64,000 bases of DNA, taken from positions 372,001 through 436,000 of the forward strand of contig JBBPFI010000018.1 of NCBI GenBank assembly GCA_037974965.1, given 5' to 3'. Both the position numbers and the translations under genes were made by a program. Numbering within the stretch: position 1 is the stretch's first letter; each line of letters opens with the position of its first letter. The notes below the pieces were generated by a model. That model saw only the letters and a list, made by a program, of their open reading frames with translations, searched no databases and was not told the DNA's origin. Shown here piece after piece: positions 14,101 through 24,824 of this stretch. Source of the stretch: Dacryopinax spathularia. Its lineage: Eukaryota > Basidiomycota > Dacrymycetes > Dacrymycetales > Dacrymycetaceae.

Positions 14101-15252
14101 AGCTACGCAGCCAGTTCTGCTAGCTCACCGCCACACTCTACATATGCGTCCCCGCAGCCGGTCCCGCAGCATTTGGCTAGCGGTTCGCCTTCCCCGCCTG
14201 CTCAGTACGGCGCTCCGGTGCCCATGCGCGTGAACTCGATCGCGTCGCGTCAAGAACAGACACCTTCGCCTGTGTATACCCGCACATACCCACAACAAGC
14301 GCCTACCCCGCCTGTTGGTTATCAGCCTCAGTCAGCTGACTACTTCAATCAGTCGGCACAACGATCCCTCCCAGCGCCACAAGCTAGTCCGTCTCCGCCT
14401 GCATTCGCGCCTGCTGCCCGGAGCTCACAGGCCCCGCTCCCTACCGATGAGAAAGAGCGGATGCGGTTGTTCTTCGAGGCCCAAGACGCAGCCAGGCGGT
14501 TCCAGGAGACGCAAGGCGCGTCGGGCAGCGGGAGTGGTGGCGCGTATGCATCCTCGCCGCCTCCGCCTCCTATGGCCTCTTCCAGCTCGTACGCAAGCCC
14601 GCCGCCCACTGCGGGCCCGCCGGGCTACGACGACGCTCCCCCAGCGTTCGATGGTGGTTCCAGCCGGCCTATGTCCGCGCTGGAAGAGAAAGCTCGCTTG
14701 GCTCGTGAATACCAGCAGCAGCAGCAGCAGCAGCAAGCGGCACAAGGACAACTGTCCCGCAACGCGTCCCTCCAATCGGTGCGGTCACCAGGGCCATCCC
14801 AAGTTCCTCACCATTCGCCGCCGCTTGCACAAAGCCCCTCCTATGGCACTAATGGCCTGCCTCCGATCTCGACACAATACGGGGCTCCCTCCCTCCCAAG
14901 AGCTACTTCTTACAAGTACATGCCTTCGCCAATTGAGGAAGAGCCTCCTTCGGGACCGCCTCCTCCCCTTGCTCCTCGTCCACCGAAGGAATACATCGAG
15001 AAGATCATCCAGGAGGAAGAGGGCATCTTACCGGAAGAAGAGACGGCACCATCACAATCCCGGCAACCACCGTCAAGGCAGCCAACGTGGGATCCGCAAC
15101 CGCTGAATTTCAGACCTGTCTCTCCGTTCAACATACCCGTGCCTAACGCGCAGAGCCCTCCCCCTCAACAGCAGTGGCAGCCTGTTCAGCCTCAACCTCA
15201 GTATGCGCAGCAGCAATATTCCCACCAGCCCCAACCGCCAAACTACCGTTAG
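11153..15252 (+). CDS. Alpha-arrestin (ART-like ubiquitin ligase adaptor) with long Pro/Ser-rich tail
   Basis: Predicted 1232 residues in eight exons: 11153-11169, 11242-11279, 11335-11390, 11446-11522, 11578-11671, 11721-11836, 11895-12476 and 12534-15252. All joins keep frame. The N-terminal about 325 residues form the arrestin fold, with strands such as TVELRVQGGTPVKAKWVQIE followed by FPFYIQIPMNVPPSIAL. A C-terminal arrestin half follows (GPGDSVMAHVEL). The remaining 900 residues are Pro/Ser/Ala/Gln-rich and carry three PPxY motifs: PPSY 790-793, PPGY 1022-1025 and PPNY 1228-1231 just before the stop. PPxY motifs bind WW domains of Rsp5/NEDD4 ligases, so a role in ubiquitin-dependent endocytosis of plasma-membrane transporters is likely. 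A helical motif of the form AExEKxRLxxxY occurs about six times in the tail, the last flowing into eight Gln (14713-14736). The cargo is unknown. Confidence 0.85.
12901..14736 (+). repeat. Degenerate AExEKxRL helical repeats within the arrestin tail
   Basis: Six copies of a short charged motif are encoded here. They are SWESAEEEKRRLKESY (from 12907), NFSSAEEEKERLYKRAQ (from 13039), NWASAEAEKERLYRQAQ (from 13369), SWSTAEDEKAQLNRYYEAKR (from 13966), TDEKERMRLFFEAQDAARRF (from about 14443) and SALEEKARLAREYQQQ (from about 14674). They are spaced by low-complexity Pro/Ser linkers. Seen directly in the translation; the function is not known to me. Confidence 0.8.
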
Positions 15253-15621
15253 ACAACCACTTGCCGTCGATCTTTTACTTCAATGTCCTGATTAGGTATT
15301 TTGATTTGTATTTATCACACGGACAAGACAATCGGTATACCCCGTAATTTAACAAGTGTATTGTCAAATGTTGGCGTGGGCTGTTTCCCAATGGCGATCC
15401 GAACGCCACGTCACCACCAAGAAGGCGAGATCTTGTGAGGAAGCAAATCTTAAGCGGAGAAGATGCTTACGTATGCACGTCATGGCAACACTGCCACCGG
15501 AATAACGTATTGTTACGCAACGCCACTCGTCTGTGAATCTCTAAATCCCCCCGGGCGGCCTCTCTCTGTTCACTCACCGCCCATCCCTACCTTTCTCTTC
15601 CCCTTCCATTCTTTTTACAGG
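15253..15621. other. Intergenic between arrestin and HSF1
   Basis: This 369-bp stretch carries the arrestin 3' end and the HSF1 promoter. The last 60 bp are strongly pyrimidine-rich and end in TTTTTACAGG directly before the HSF1 ATG. That resembles a 3' splice site, so a 5'UTR intron ending at the start codon is possible. Confidence 0.5.
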
Positions 15622-17717
15622 ATGTCAACAGCACCAAACAACCTTCAAATCGCACGAATCAAGCCAGAACAATCCAAAGTCGCAAAGCAAAATGTCCCCG
15701 CTTTCCTCAACAAGCTTGCAACGTGAGTTGTGTCACTGTATGCTGCGCTGAAAGACGACTCACATCGCACCGTAGGATGGTCAGCGACCCGGAGACGGAC
15801 GACTTGATTCGCTGGTCAGATGATGGAGAGTCATTTTATGGTACGTCTTCTGCCTTTAGCGGGTCGTTTGCTTGTATTGACGCTCGCCAAGTCCCGAATC
15901 ACGAGCGCTTCGGCCGTGAGCTGTTGCCCAAGTTCTTCAAGCATGGCAACTTCTCGTCGTTCGTGCGGCAACTGAACATGTATGGATTCCACAAAGTGCC
16001 ACACTTACAACAAGGCGTACTCAAGAACGAGACCGAGAATGAGCTGTGGCAGTTCAGTAATCCCAACTTCAAGCGCGATTTCCCCGACCTGTTGCCGCTC
16101 ATTGCGAGGAAGAAGGGAACCCTGAACATCGAGGAAAGGGACGAAAACGGGAATCTTATCCCTGGTACTGGAGTGAATCTGCGCGCTTCCAACGGTACTC
16201 TCGACCTACGAGCTATCGCCAATGGCATAGCATCCATTCGGAGGCACCAAAATGCCATCTCGAACGAGCTGAAAGAGCTGCAGAACTCGAACAGTGCCCT
16301 GTGGCAGGAAGCGCTCGCCGCAAGAGAACGACACCAACAACACCAGGAAACCATCAACAAGATTCTCCGTTTCTTGGCTGGAGTTTTCGGGCCGAACGCC
16401 GGAATGGGCATGAGTGGTTCTCCCACATCGCCGTCTGTATCAGGAGTTCGCGAACACAAGGAGGACCCGAACGGAGCTGTTATACCCAGGAAGAAGCAAC
16501 GACTCATGCTCGAAGGACGTGCCGGTGTGCCCAAAACGCCAGGCAAACGGAAAGCGCCGCCTGAAGGGCAGGACGACTACCCTAACCCTCTTAGTCCACC
16601 CCAGAGTGCTTTCATATCGCCTGCGACTACCGATGCTCATCGGTTCACTGAAGTTACTCCATCTGAAGCTGGTGCCACTCCGGCTTCCGAAGCCCCAGCT
16701 GAAGCAACTCCGCAGAGCACGACCGTGCCGTTGCCGCCAAACATCAAGCGCAGCCCGAGCGACAACGTGTTCTCGCCATCCCTCCTCACTCGGAGCCGTA
16801 CGCCCATTGCTGGCGCACCTGCAGGCGCCAATCAGCCCGAACAGAACAACGTCTTCAATTCCACCTTGCAAGCCTTGCTCAACTCGCCGAACAGTGCACA
16901 CCGCCTGCTAGCATCTCTGGCTAGCATGCCGCAAGGGAGCGGTCTTCCGCCGGGTATGCCCATTCCTCCAGTACTCGACCCCGCACAACAGGCCCAACTC
17001 CAGCCGTTCGCTACGTATCCCGGTCAACCCCAGGCCATGCCGTATGGATTCCCATACGCGGGTCAGAACTTTGACTTTAGCTCGATGCCGGCTGTGCCGC
17101 CCACTTATCCGGGCACGACACAGCCGTATCCCCCAGTCCCGGCTCAGATGCCGCCCTCCGTCCCGACCGTACAGCCACCGCCGAATACTGTCTATCAGCC
17201 TACTGCTAGTAACGCCGAGCATGCGCAGATGCTCCAGTCTGTAGCGCAGAACACTGCTGGTCTGCAGCGTGCATACAAGGATACGCAAGCCATCGAATCG
17301 GATGTGGATGCCCTTCAGGACAGCATCAACAGTCTTATTAACAGCTTGGGCATCGATCCGAACGCGATTCAGGTGCCCGGACAAGAGGGCGAACACACTG
17401 CCGACGCGACCCCACAAGGGTCAGAAGAGCTCAATGCAGAGAGTGCGGAGCAAGCCGACTTCGATATCGAGGCCTTCCTGAACTCGCTTAATTCGGTCGA
17501 TCCCAATGCACCAGTTCCGCCGGAAGGACTTGCGAATGGAACTGGTGTTCCCAACCAATTCGACGCTGCCTTTCTGGACGAGCTGTCCAGCCAGGGGACA
17601 GGCAGCCCCAAAAGCTGGGCAGGCAACGATACTGCTCCTCCAATGGATATTCCTCCTCTGCCCACAACGAATAATGCTTCGCAACCGCCTGCAAAGAAGA
17701 AGAAAGTTGGGAAATGA
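15622..17717 (+). CDS. HSF1: Heat shock transcription factor Hsf1
   Basis: The gene has three exons (15622-15722, 15776-15840, 15892-17717) giving 663 residues. The HSF-type winged-helix DNA-binding domain covers about residues 24-135. It includes VPAFLNKLATMV, FGRELLPKFFKHGNFSSFVR and QLNMYGFHKVPH, the last two covering the recognition helix. Both introns interrupt this domain. Residues about 157-221 form the HR-A/B coiled coil used for trimerisation. The C-terminal part is Pro/Gln/Asn-rich with acidic patches (DFDIEAFLNSLNSVDP), typical of activation regions. It ends in a basic AKKKKVGK tail that can act as a nuclear localisation signal. Hsf1 binds inverted nGAAn repeats and drives chaperone genes under heat and proteotoxic stress. 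Skn7 also has an HSF-type domain but carries a response-regulator receiver, which is absent here. Confidence 0.95.
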
Positions 17718-17994
17718 TCTCTGCATGATGAGATGTGACATGATGCAATGACGGAACTTGCGGACTTGTATCAGTATAGATATTCTCCTTTCGCTGTATG
17801 GATAATGGGGCTTGCAGGACGTGTACGTCACAAATGGGGTTACGGTTCAGTAATGAAATCTTGTATTCTTTCGCCGAAGTAGCTGTGAGTGTAGTGCTGG
17901 TCGCCAACTGCGTGTGGTTACACGGAAGCTTTTGCAACAAGCGCCCGGAGTAGCGCTCTTGCACCGCCCGGGGCCAGGTCTCAAGGAGACCATC

Positions 17995-18788
17995 ATGAGT
18001 CGCCTTGCATCATTACATGGCCCATCAGCGCCCTCTTCCAATCCAGTATCAGCCCAGTCGTCGCCGTCCTCACGTAGAACGCCCAAGCGGAACGTTTCAC
18101 GCGCCTCTCCAGCGCCAGAATCCCCTCAAGGGGCGCCTGCCGAGTCTGGTTTCCATCGGAAGTTGCGGGCGAACCTGAGAGAAATTGCCAGTATAGTACA
18201 GCAATGGGACGACATGGTCATGGGAGAGGGCTTGCGTGCAGCGAAAGGCGTCGTGGACAGTGGGACTGAGCTCGAGTGCGTGCGCACACCTTCGGAATCC
18301 AGTTATGGTCTGACGCGCTTTTCCACAGTAACGCGCTTAGGTCAAATCCTGAGCACAAAGCTGTGGTTGCTACACCAAAGATCCATGCCATCAATACATA
18401 TCTGAGCTCGCTGGAACTCCTGTTGCCAAAGCTAGAGAGAATATTTCGCCAGCTCGCAACCTGCGTCGAGTCCTTAGAGGCCATCATTGCCTCTACCTCA
18501 GCAAGTCGGGGAATTCTGTTTCTGGACACCCCTGTGTGGCTCAGCTGGACACCTGAACAATATCTCGCCGCTTTCATGTCGATACCGAGATACTATCATC
18601 AATCACTCATCGCATTACGCGAATGCGTTGACAAGCTGAAAGATCCTGCATTGACATGGGACGAAGGGAAAGAGACCGTTCGAATCTGGACTCTACAAAG
18701 AGATCCTCTTTCTCAAGGCCAAGAGATGGGATGGAAAGATATAGATGATGTATTAAGTGCAGAAGTGCGAGGTTGGGACGAAGGTTGA
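17995..18788 (+). CDS. Conserved-looking hypothetical protein, helical
   Basis: Two exons (17995-18275 and 18329-18788) give 246 residues. The 53-nt intron has a GTGCGT donor, a CTGAC branch-like site and a TTTTCCACAG acceptor. It is the join that reconciles the two frames. The first about 50 residues are Ser/Pro-rich and basic, and the rest is alpha-helical, with a leucine-rich stretch (YLSSLELLLPKLERIFRQL) that may be a coiled coil. No signal peptide or membrane segment is evident. I do not recognise the family. It ends 90 bp from the convergent gene at 18879, so their 3' UTRs probably overlap. Confidence 0.6.
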
Positions 18789-18878
18789 GTATATGCATCC
18801 ATACAACAGTATTTGGAAATCGTAAGAGTCGTTACATCGCTAGGTCGTTAATTTTGCTTATCTATATCTGCAGGCCCG

Positions 18879-20012
18879 TCAGAGAGGTTGGAAAGGAATT
18901 TGTGGGCCTTCCGCTTTGATCTTTTGGACGAGGTCTTTCAGTCGTTCCTCCAACTCAACGAGATCACCGGAGACATTCCACTCTCGCTTCACCCAGCTCC
19001 CCCTCAAAACCACCGTATCCCCTTCCTCGTCTACAACCCAATGTCCGTCCCGCGGGATGCCCCATTCCTTCCAGTACTCCTGCAACTGCTCAAGATGCCG
19101 GTCCATGGTTTGCAGCAGCGGAAGCGATTGTTCGGTATATGCGACAGGGAGATGTTCTTCCAGTTCGATAAGCGTGGAGATAGGGCTCTCCCGCTGGGCC
19201 TCGCGAGTTGGTCGGAAAGAGAATGGTATGGGAGCGCGCTGTTTGCGGCGAAAGACTCGGCGAAGGCTCGAACCGGCTCCGGAAAGCATACGAAGGGTCG
19301 GGCTTCGTATATGCGCTGACTCTGGCGACGAACGGCTGGAATCGGAGTGGCCACGATTTCTGCCACTCAATGCTCGCTTTGTCTCTGCAGCTCGAGGATC
19401 GAACAGGCTGGTCAAGTCCAAGCTCCTGTCTGAGCTGGAATCCGAATCCCAACCGCTTGCAGGTTGGTCGCTTTCGCTGCTGGTTTTGCATTCGTTCGAA
19501 GCCGCACGGACTGGGTTGGAGCTTCCTTCCTTGCCTTCGAAGAACCGCTTCATCTCCCATACCGCAGCTCTCGCGCCGTCGATTCCTCTGAGGATGTCGT
19601 CCACCCGAGCGTTTCGGAGCAGGTCCTGTACGAGCATCGACGTGCTGTCTTCATCCTGGCCTTTCAGCAGCACGACGAAGACTGCGCTGTGGCCATCGTG
19701 GATGACATGGACCAGTTTCTGTGCATGGCGACAGAGGACCATGGTGGCCCAACGGACGTCGCGCACTTGCTGCTGCAAGGCCATGATGCCTCGCACCGTC
19801 TCTTCGATGACGGAAGTCGGGCTGCTAGCGAGGGCTTGCGTCGTTTCTTCCATGCGTGCCGACACGCTCGTTTGTAGGAAGAGCACGTGCGCGGTGAACA
19901 TCGACATGTCCTTGAGGATGACCTCCGACAACTGCTGGACCAGCTGCAGACCGGACGGGATCCTCTCCGACGCAGGACTGACGCTCTGCCTTGCGGATTG
20001 TCGAAGGGACAT
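18879..20012 (-). CDS. Hypothetical protein, mostly helical
   Basis: An open frame of 377 codons runs from the ATG at 20012-20010. It encodes helical sequence (LVQQLSEVILKDMSMF, IEETVRGIMALQQQVRDVRW), a Ser/Arg/Asp-rich low-complexity middle and a charged C-terminus (VELEERLKDLVQKIKAE). The same frame stays open about 75 bp upstream of the ATG, and another frame starts at an ATG at 20224. An upstream exon is therefore possible and the N-terminus is uncertain. The opposite-strand frames over this interval are compositionally unlike protein. I cannot assign a family. Confidence 0.6.
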   Translation of the reverse strand: MSLRQSARQSVSPASERIPSGLQLVQQLSEVILKDMSMFTAHVLFLQTSVSARMEETTQALASSPTSVIEETVRGIMALQQQVRDVRWATMVLCRHAQKLVHVIHDGHSAVFVVLLKGQDEDSTSMLVQDLLRNARVDDILRGIDGARAAVWEMKRFFEGKEGSSNPVRAASNECKTSSESDQPASGWDSDSSSDRSLDLTSLFDPRAAETKRALSGRNRGHSDSSRSSPESAHIRSPTLRMLSGAGSSLRRVFRRKQRAPIPFSFRPTREAQRESPISTLIELEEHLPVAYTEQSLPLLQTMDRHLEQLQEYWKEWGIPRDGHWVVDEEGDTVVLRGSWVKREWNVSGDLVELEERLKDLVQKIKAEGPQIPFQPL

Positions 20013-20756
20013 CTGCTCCGGCAGAAGTCGAGGGCGTGCTGCGAGAGCAGGAAGAGGCGCTTCGAAGAGCGGTTCGGGATGACTTTTAGCTTAAGTGGAG
20101 ACTTGCCACCCACCACCATTCTGGAGCCGCCTTGAGAGGCGCCATCCTTTTCCCGCCACAGTTTTTCTTCATGTTTGTAGATCCGTTGTAATGATCTCGA
20201 CAAAGAAGTAACTGGAACAGGCACATATGATGGTTCCTAAATGCACTTGCAGCAATATGCAAGACTAAGAGCAAAAGCCGTAAGAAATCGAAAGACATGC
20301 TTCAAGTGCATACAATGAGGGGATGGTAAGGTGAACGTGTAAGATGCTCACTGGCAAGGCCTGCCACAATAATTGACGCTACGCGGTTTACCACATATCC
20401 ACTTTCGATGGGAGCGTGTTGTGAGATGGTCTTCTGCAGCATTGATACACATCTACAGCCTTACAGCAACCAACAACCAGAGAGGGAGTATCCTTGGGGG
20501 CAGAGCTGGTTGGTCTTGTGGCTTTATCCGGCAGGCTTCAGCTTTGACCACTGAATCTTTGAGAGCGCAAAAACATGCCTGGCTGGCCGCGGCTTTGACC
20601 ATGGGGCCACCACCACTTTCACGACTGCTGCGAGTCAAAATCCACGGTTATCACTCTATCAAACAATAGATGCATAATCGTACACGCACAACAACCCAGC
20701 TCAACCAACCATCGCCACACAGGGCACGAAGACAACACAGGGAAAGAAGCGGACGC
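20013..20756. other. Intergenic / possible 5' exon of the upstream hypothetical gene
   Basis: About 740 bp lie between the 18879-20012 gene and the 3' end of CUS1. Both genes read leftward. The left 220 bp may hold a 5' exon (ATG at 20224). The rest shows no gene or repeat that I can support. Confidence 0.45.
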
Positions 20757-21375
20757 CTAGAACTTATAATCCCTCTCCTTGCCCTTATCCCTCTGCCTCT
20801 CCCTATCCCGCTCCATCTTCTGCCGTTTCTTCGCCATCTCCTTAGCGACCATGTCCGAGAAATCTTCCTTGCTGCCCTGTACGCCCGCGGAGCCGCGATG
20901 GGCGGCGTCGTACCGCGTCCTGAGCTGCTCGGTGGACATGCCTTCGAGCTCTGCTTCTGTGAGGGCGACTTCGACGTCGCCTGCTTTTCGCTGTTCGCAC
21001 AATCAAGGTCAGCATACTCTGAGCAAGACGTTTGTGAGGGGAAGAAAGGAAGGGAAGACGGACCTTGGTGCCCCTCTCCTCGCCCAGCACTGGCACAGAG
21101 GGACCAGCCATCCCACTGACGTCGTACCCCCTCTCGCTCCCCAAGAACCCGCGTATCGACGTCTGCCGCTCAGGGACAACCTGATACAAGCTCTTCGGTC
21201 CACTCTCGCGCTCATCATTATACTCCACTCTCGAGCTCTTCCGGAGCTCAATATAGTCGGGCGTCTCCAGCCCGCCAGGGACGGTCGATACGACAGACTG
21301 CATCCCCGACGGCGTCTGCAAGCCCGATGGAGTTTGCAGACCGGACTCGGGAACGGTGGATGCGTCCTCGCCCGC

Positions 21376-21407
<32 letters not shown>

Positions 21408-22900
21408 CCTCCTCTTCTTCCTCCTCGATCTCCAGCTCGCCCCATGGCTGTCGATCGATCGGCTCGCCCATCTCTTCCTGGTTCGGCTTTGGCAGGACGC
21501 CAAAGACGTCGCCATAGAGTGGACGGTTGTATTCGTCCAGAGGGGGCTTGCCCCATCCACCGGGGTGGAATCCCCACTGCGCCCCTTCGGGAATGGGGGC
21601 GTTCAGACCTGGGATCCGGAGCGTTGGGTAGCTGGGTGGAGGGCCGAACCGTTGCATGCTGATTAACCATGGGGGCGGAGCAAGCGGGGGTATAGAGAGA
21701 GCTTCTACCAGCTCTGCTGAGAGCTCGCCGGGCCGTTTTTCTTTGAGGGAAGTCTCGAACTCTTTGCCTTCGTAGTACCTACCAACATGGTCAGCCGCAT
21801 CATCCCAAACAACAACACGGCAGGAGGGGTAAGAGGGGACGCACATCTCTCCAAATCCAGTCATAGGCGGCTTAGTCTGATACTTGAAGAACGCATCGTG
21901 CAGTTTCTGATAGTCAATATCCATCTTGCCCATCTTCGGCTGCACCCTCTCCCTCGTCTTGGCTTTGAGCGACATATTCGCTTCCTTCTCCTTGATCGCA
22001 TCCCGCATCGTCGCAATTCCCGTATCAGCAATGAACGCCGGCAGCTGGAAAGGAGGCTTCTCGATTCCCCTCTTGCCCTGCAGATAATCGCGTTTCGCCG
22101 ACCAGTGAGCCGGGACGGGGATCGTGTTGCGGTAGGACTTGAGATGCAGGAGTAAGCGGGGGTCAGCGGCAGACACGTCGGTCCATTCGACCACTTCGGG
22201 CTTCTTGACGAGCTGCTTGAGCTCTGCTACTGTAAGCCGGTTTTGCGCACGTTTCTTCTTTTTGGAGAGGGGCTTCTCTTTCGGCTCGTCGCCCTCCGAG
22301 TCGGCAGCTTCGTCCTCCTCGTCAGAGTAGATCACGTCGCCCTTACTCGGCTGTTCGGTCCCTTCCGTCTATGCTCCTGCGTCAGCACGCAACGCACGGA
22401 AGGCGGGCGATGAGACAGGAGGGGACAGAGGAGGGGAAACGCACCTTGATCCCTTCCGGTGGGAGCTGGAACCGAGCAAAGACGTCCGAGAACTGCTCGA
22501 GCGCGGGAAGGGGCTCGGGGACGTACTCTACATTCCCGGTATCTTCGACGTCTGTGCCCGTTTCGGTCGCTGTGTCCGTTTCGGTGTCCGTCGCCTGCCA
22601 TCACGCGTCAGCACATTGTCCTCCCCCATTCTTGGCCTGCATGGATCCAGCAATGAAAGAGAAGACAAAGAGCCAGAAGGAGAAGGAGGAAGAGGTGGGA
22701 TAGGGTGAAAAGGCAACGTAGGGACGCACCGAAGCGCTCACACTCCCCCCCCTCTCAGCCTTCTTCAGCTTATTCTTCGCCCTCCGCAGCTGGTTCTTGC
22801 TCTTAAAATGCTGCTTCCCATTAACCTTCAACGTATGGGCATCGACGTGTCCATTCAAGCTTGGAGTGCTAGGGGCGGGGGCGACGTCTGCTGCTGCCAT
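20757..22900 (-). CDS. CUS1: Splicing factor 3B subunit 2 (Cus1/SAP145)
   Basis: This component of the U2 snRNP SF3b complex helps anchor U2 at the intron branch site together with SF3B4/Hsh49. The start ATG at 22900-22898 begins MAAADVAPAPSTPSLNGH. A Lys-rich helix follows (KSKNQLRRAKNKLKKAERGG). The DUF382 region includes ELKQLVKKPEVVEWTDVSA and HWSAKRDYLQGKRGIEKPPF. The Pro-rich PSP region (KEKRPGELSAELVEALSIPP and the following PPSYPTLRIPGLNAPIPEGA) comes next, then a long Glu run. A tandem GLQTPS repeat and a charged C-terminus close the protein. Introns include one joining GFGEM to YYEGKEF near 21780-21845 and one near 20994-21062 joining GTK to RKAGDVEV. Domain order matches the family throughout. 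Confidence 0.95.
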
Positions 22901-23148
22901 TTTTGAAAGATTTCGGAGGCGAGGGGATGAGGAGGAGGTGAGGGCGGCGCTTAGGTGAGTGAGGAGAAGGGGACGGGGAAGTGACTTGAGCAGGCCAAGG
23001 GAGGTTTGGTTCCGCCAAAGCTCGGAGATTAGGTAGTACTGATCCCGTTCAGTTAGAGTATATATCGCCGACACGCGTCTTCGTCTCTATCTAAGTACTG
23101 TGTGGTCTACAATGTCCTTGCATACATGAGCAGTATGCGTGAAGGGCA

Positions 23149-24824
23149 TCATCTATAATCCCCCCCTAGCTCAAAAGCGACATCCTCAAACTCCCTCCTC
23201 TCGACCAACTCCCACCTCCCACTCCAGGGCGACCACCAACCACCACCACGGCGCTCAAAGACGTCCACCTTCGCGGTAGCCGTAAACGTCTCGCTCGCGA
23301 ACACTCTATGTCCTTGCGGCAGGGGACAATACAATGGCAACCACTTATCCGTCGGCTTTCCCGGCGATTAGCAAGCTTTGAAAGGGGGAGGCGGGAGATA
23401 GGGCGTACCTCCTGAGCTTTGATGTGGATGACCAACCTCCTCCTCCCATCCCTCACATCCAGCCTCAGCTCGCCCTGCTTATTCACGCGTTCTTCCATAA
23501 TCCCCAGGCCGAAGAGACGGATAGTCCAAGGAGGACGGAACGCCCAGTTCCTCCCTGTCTCAGGAGAACGGAAGAGGATAAGGTGAGCGCGTTGGCCCAG
23601 GATCTTGCCTCCTGCTAGGACGAACGAGGCCCCACTGGACGGTTTCTCCTTTCCGTTCAGCGTACGAGGTGGACGGGTGGTTGCTTGTGCCCTTCACGCA
23701 CGTACACATGAGAGAGAGCGTGTCGGGAGGGGGGATAAGACGCACCAAACCCATCCCCTAGGAAAAGAGATCCCCCAGTTCTTCTCACAGTGCGCCCTAC
23801 CCGTCGCACTCAACACCCTCCCAACCTTCTGTCTCCTTCCCTGGACCTCCCCATCCCACAGCTCTTCCTCCTCAGTCTCATCCTCTTCCTCATCATCTAC
23901 CCTAGTCCTCCAAATCTCCACTTCTGCCCTTCCCTCCCTCGACCCTACCTCCCAGTGAAGCGGCATGACTTCCCCCAACCAACTCCACACGCCCTCCGCT
24001 CCCTTTCCCGCTCTGCACGCTCCGACGTCCTCGACCTTAATCTTCACATAAAGCGCGCCTGGTAGGTGGACATATGCTTCGATCCCTTCTGCCGTTCTGG
24101 AGAACTCGCATACTCCCTCGGCTGAGAGCTTGAACTGTTGAACACCCGTCTGAGGGTCGAGGGGGGAGACGGACTCGTGTATATCTCGGGGGAAGAGGTC
24201 GAACGCTACTCTCTCCAAGCCGGGCTGGGACCTCTGTTGCTTTGAGCGGATAGAGTGGTTGGAGGAGGAGGACGGAGGATGGTATGAAAAGTGAACGTAA
24301 TGCCCGCCTTGCGAAGCGGGTACGCCCCGGACTTGACAAACGATGAGGATAATACTCCCCCTCTCGCCCCCCTCGACCTTTCCTCTCCCGTCTCCCCGTC
24401 TCCCGTCTCCATCTTCTCCCCCTTCACCTGCTGCGTAGCGTCCATTCACCTCCCCATTCCGCGCTTGCCCCTGCGATCCGTCGACCTCCTCAGGATCAAG
24501 TAAAACGCGGGTATACCAACCCTCAAACCCCGCCCATCCATGTGGGGCATACCCATCTTCCCTCTCCACAAGCCTATCCACCAATCGGGAGGACAACAAA
24601 AGGTCCAGTAAGAGCAGCGCAAGGTTCGGGATAAGCAGAAGGGGAAGCTTGAGTAGCTGGAGAGCGCGTTTCAGGGGCAGGGGGAGCAGTAAGGCTGGTG
24701 GTAGTAGGGACAGGGGCATTCTCTGAGGGTGGAGAGGACGTGCTGGTTTGTAGGCGGGGAAAAGCGGGTGCGTGTGGTGGGTATAAGATGAGTGGGGGAA
24801 TAGGAGAGAGGGGTATATATGCAT
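23149..24824 (-). CDS. Tocopherol-cyclase-like membrane protein
   Basis: Three exons are resolved. The first runs from the ATG at 24824 (alternative ATG at 24719), the second joins FPRGWVW to AQATT, and the third starts with PTDKWLPLYCPLP and ends at 23149. The N-terminus has one or two Leu/Pro-rich hydrophobic segments (LKLPLLLIPNLALLLLDLLL) that would anchor it in a membrane. The remainder is a beta-rich soluble domain. Its motif AHCEKNWGISFPRGWVWAQ resembles the EKNWGxxFPxxWxWxQ signature of the tocopherol cyclase family (Pfam PF14249), and it is followed by a GASFVLAGG segment like the family's next conserved block. Fungi do not make tocopherol, so the substrate is unknown and a lipocalin-like lipid-handling role is inference. 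The family call is from memory of motifs and is moderate. Confidence 0.6.

Noticed and set aside
14315-15106. 263-codon frame on the plus strand inside the arrestin gene
   Set aside because: It is an alternative frame of GC-rich low-complexity sequence, giving an Arg/Leu/Ser-rich peptide without family features.
18916-20082. 388-codon plus-strand frame
   Set aside because: It is opposite the 18879-20012 gene; its Ser/Arg/Cys-rich composition is not protein-like, while the minus frame is helical and ordered.
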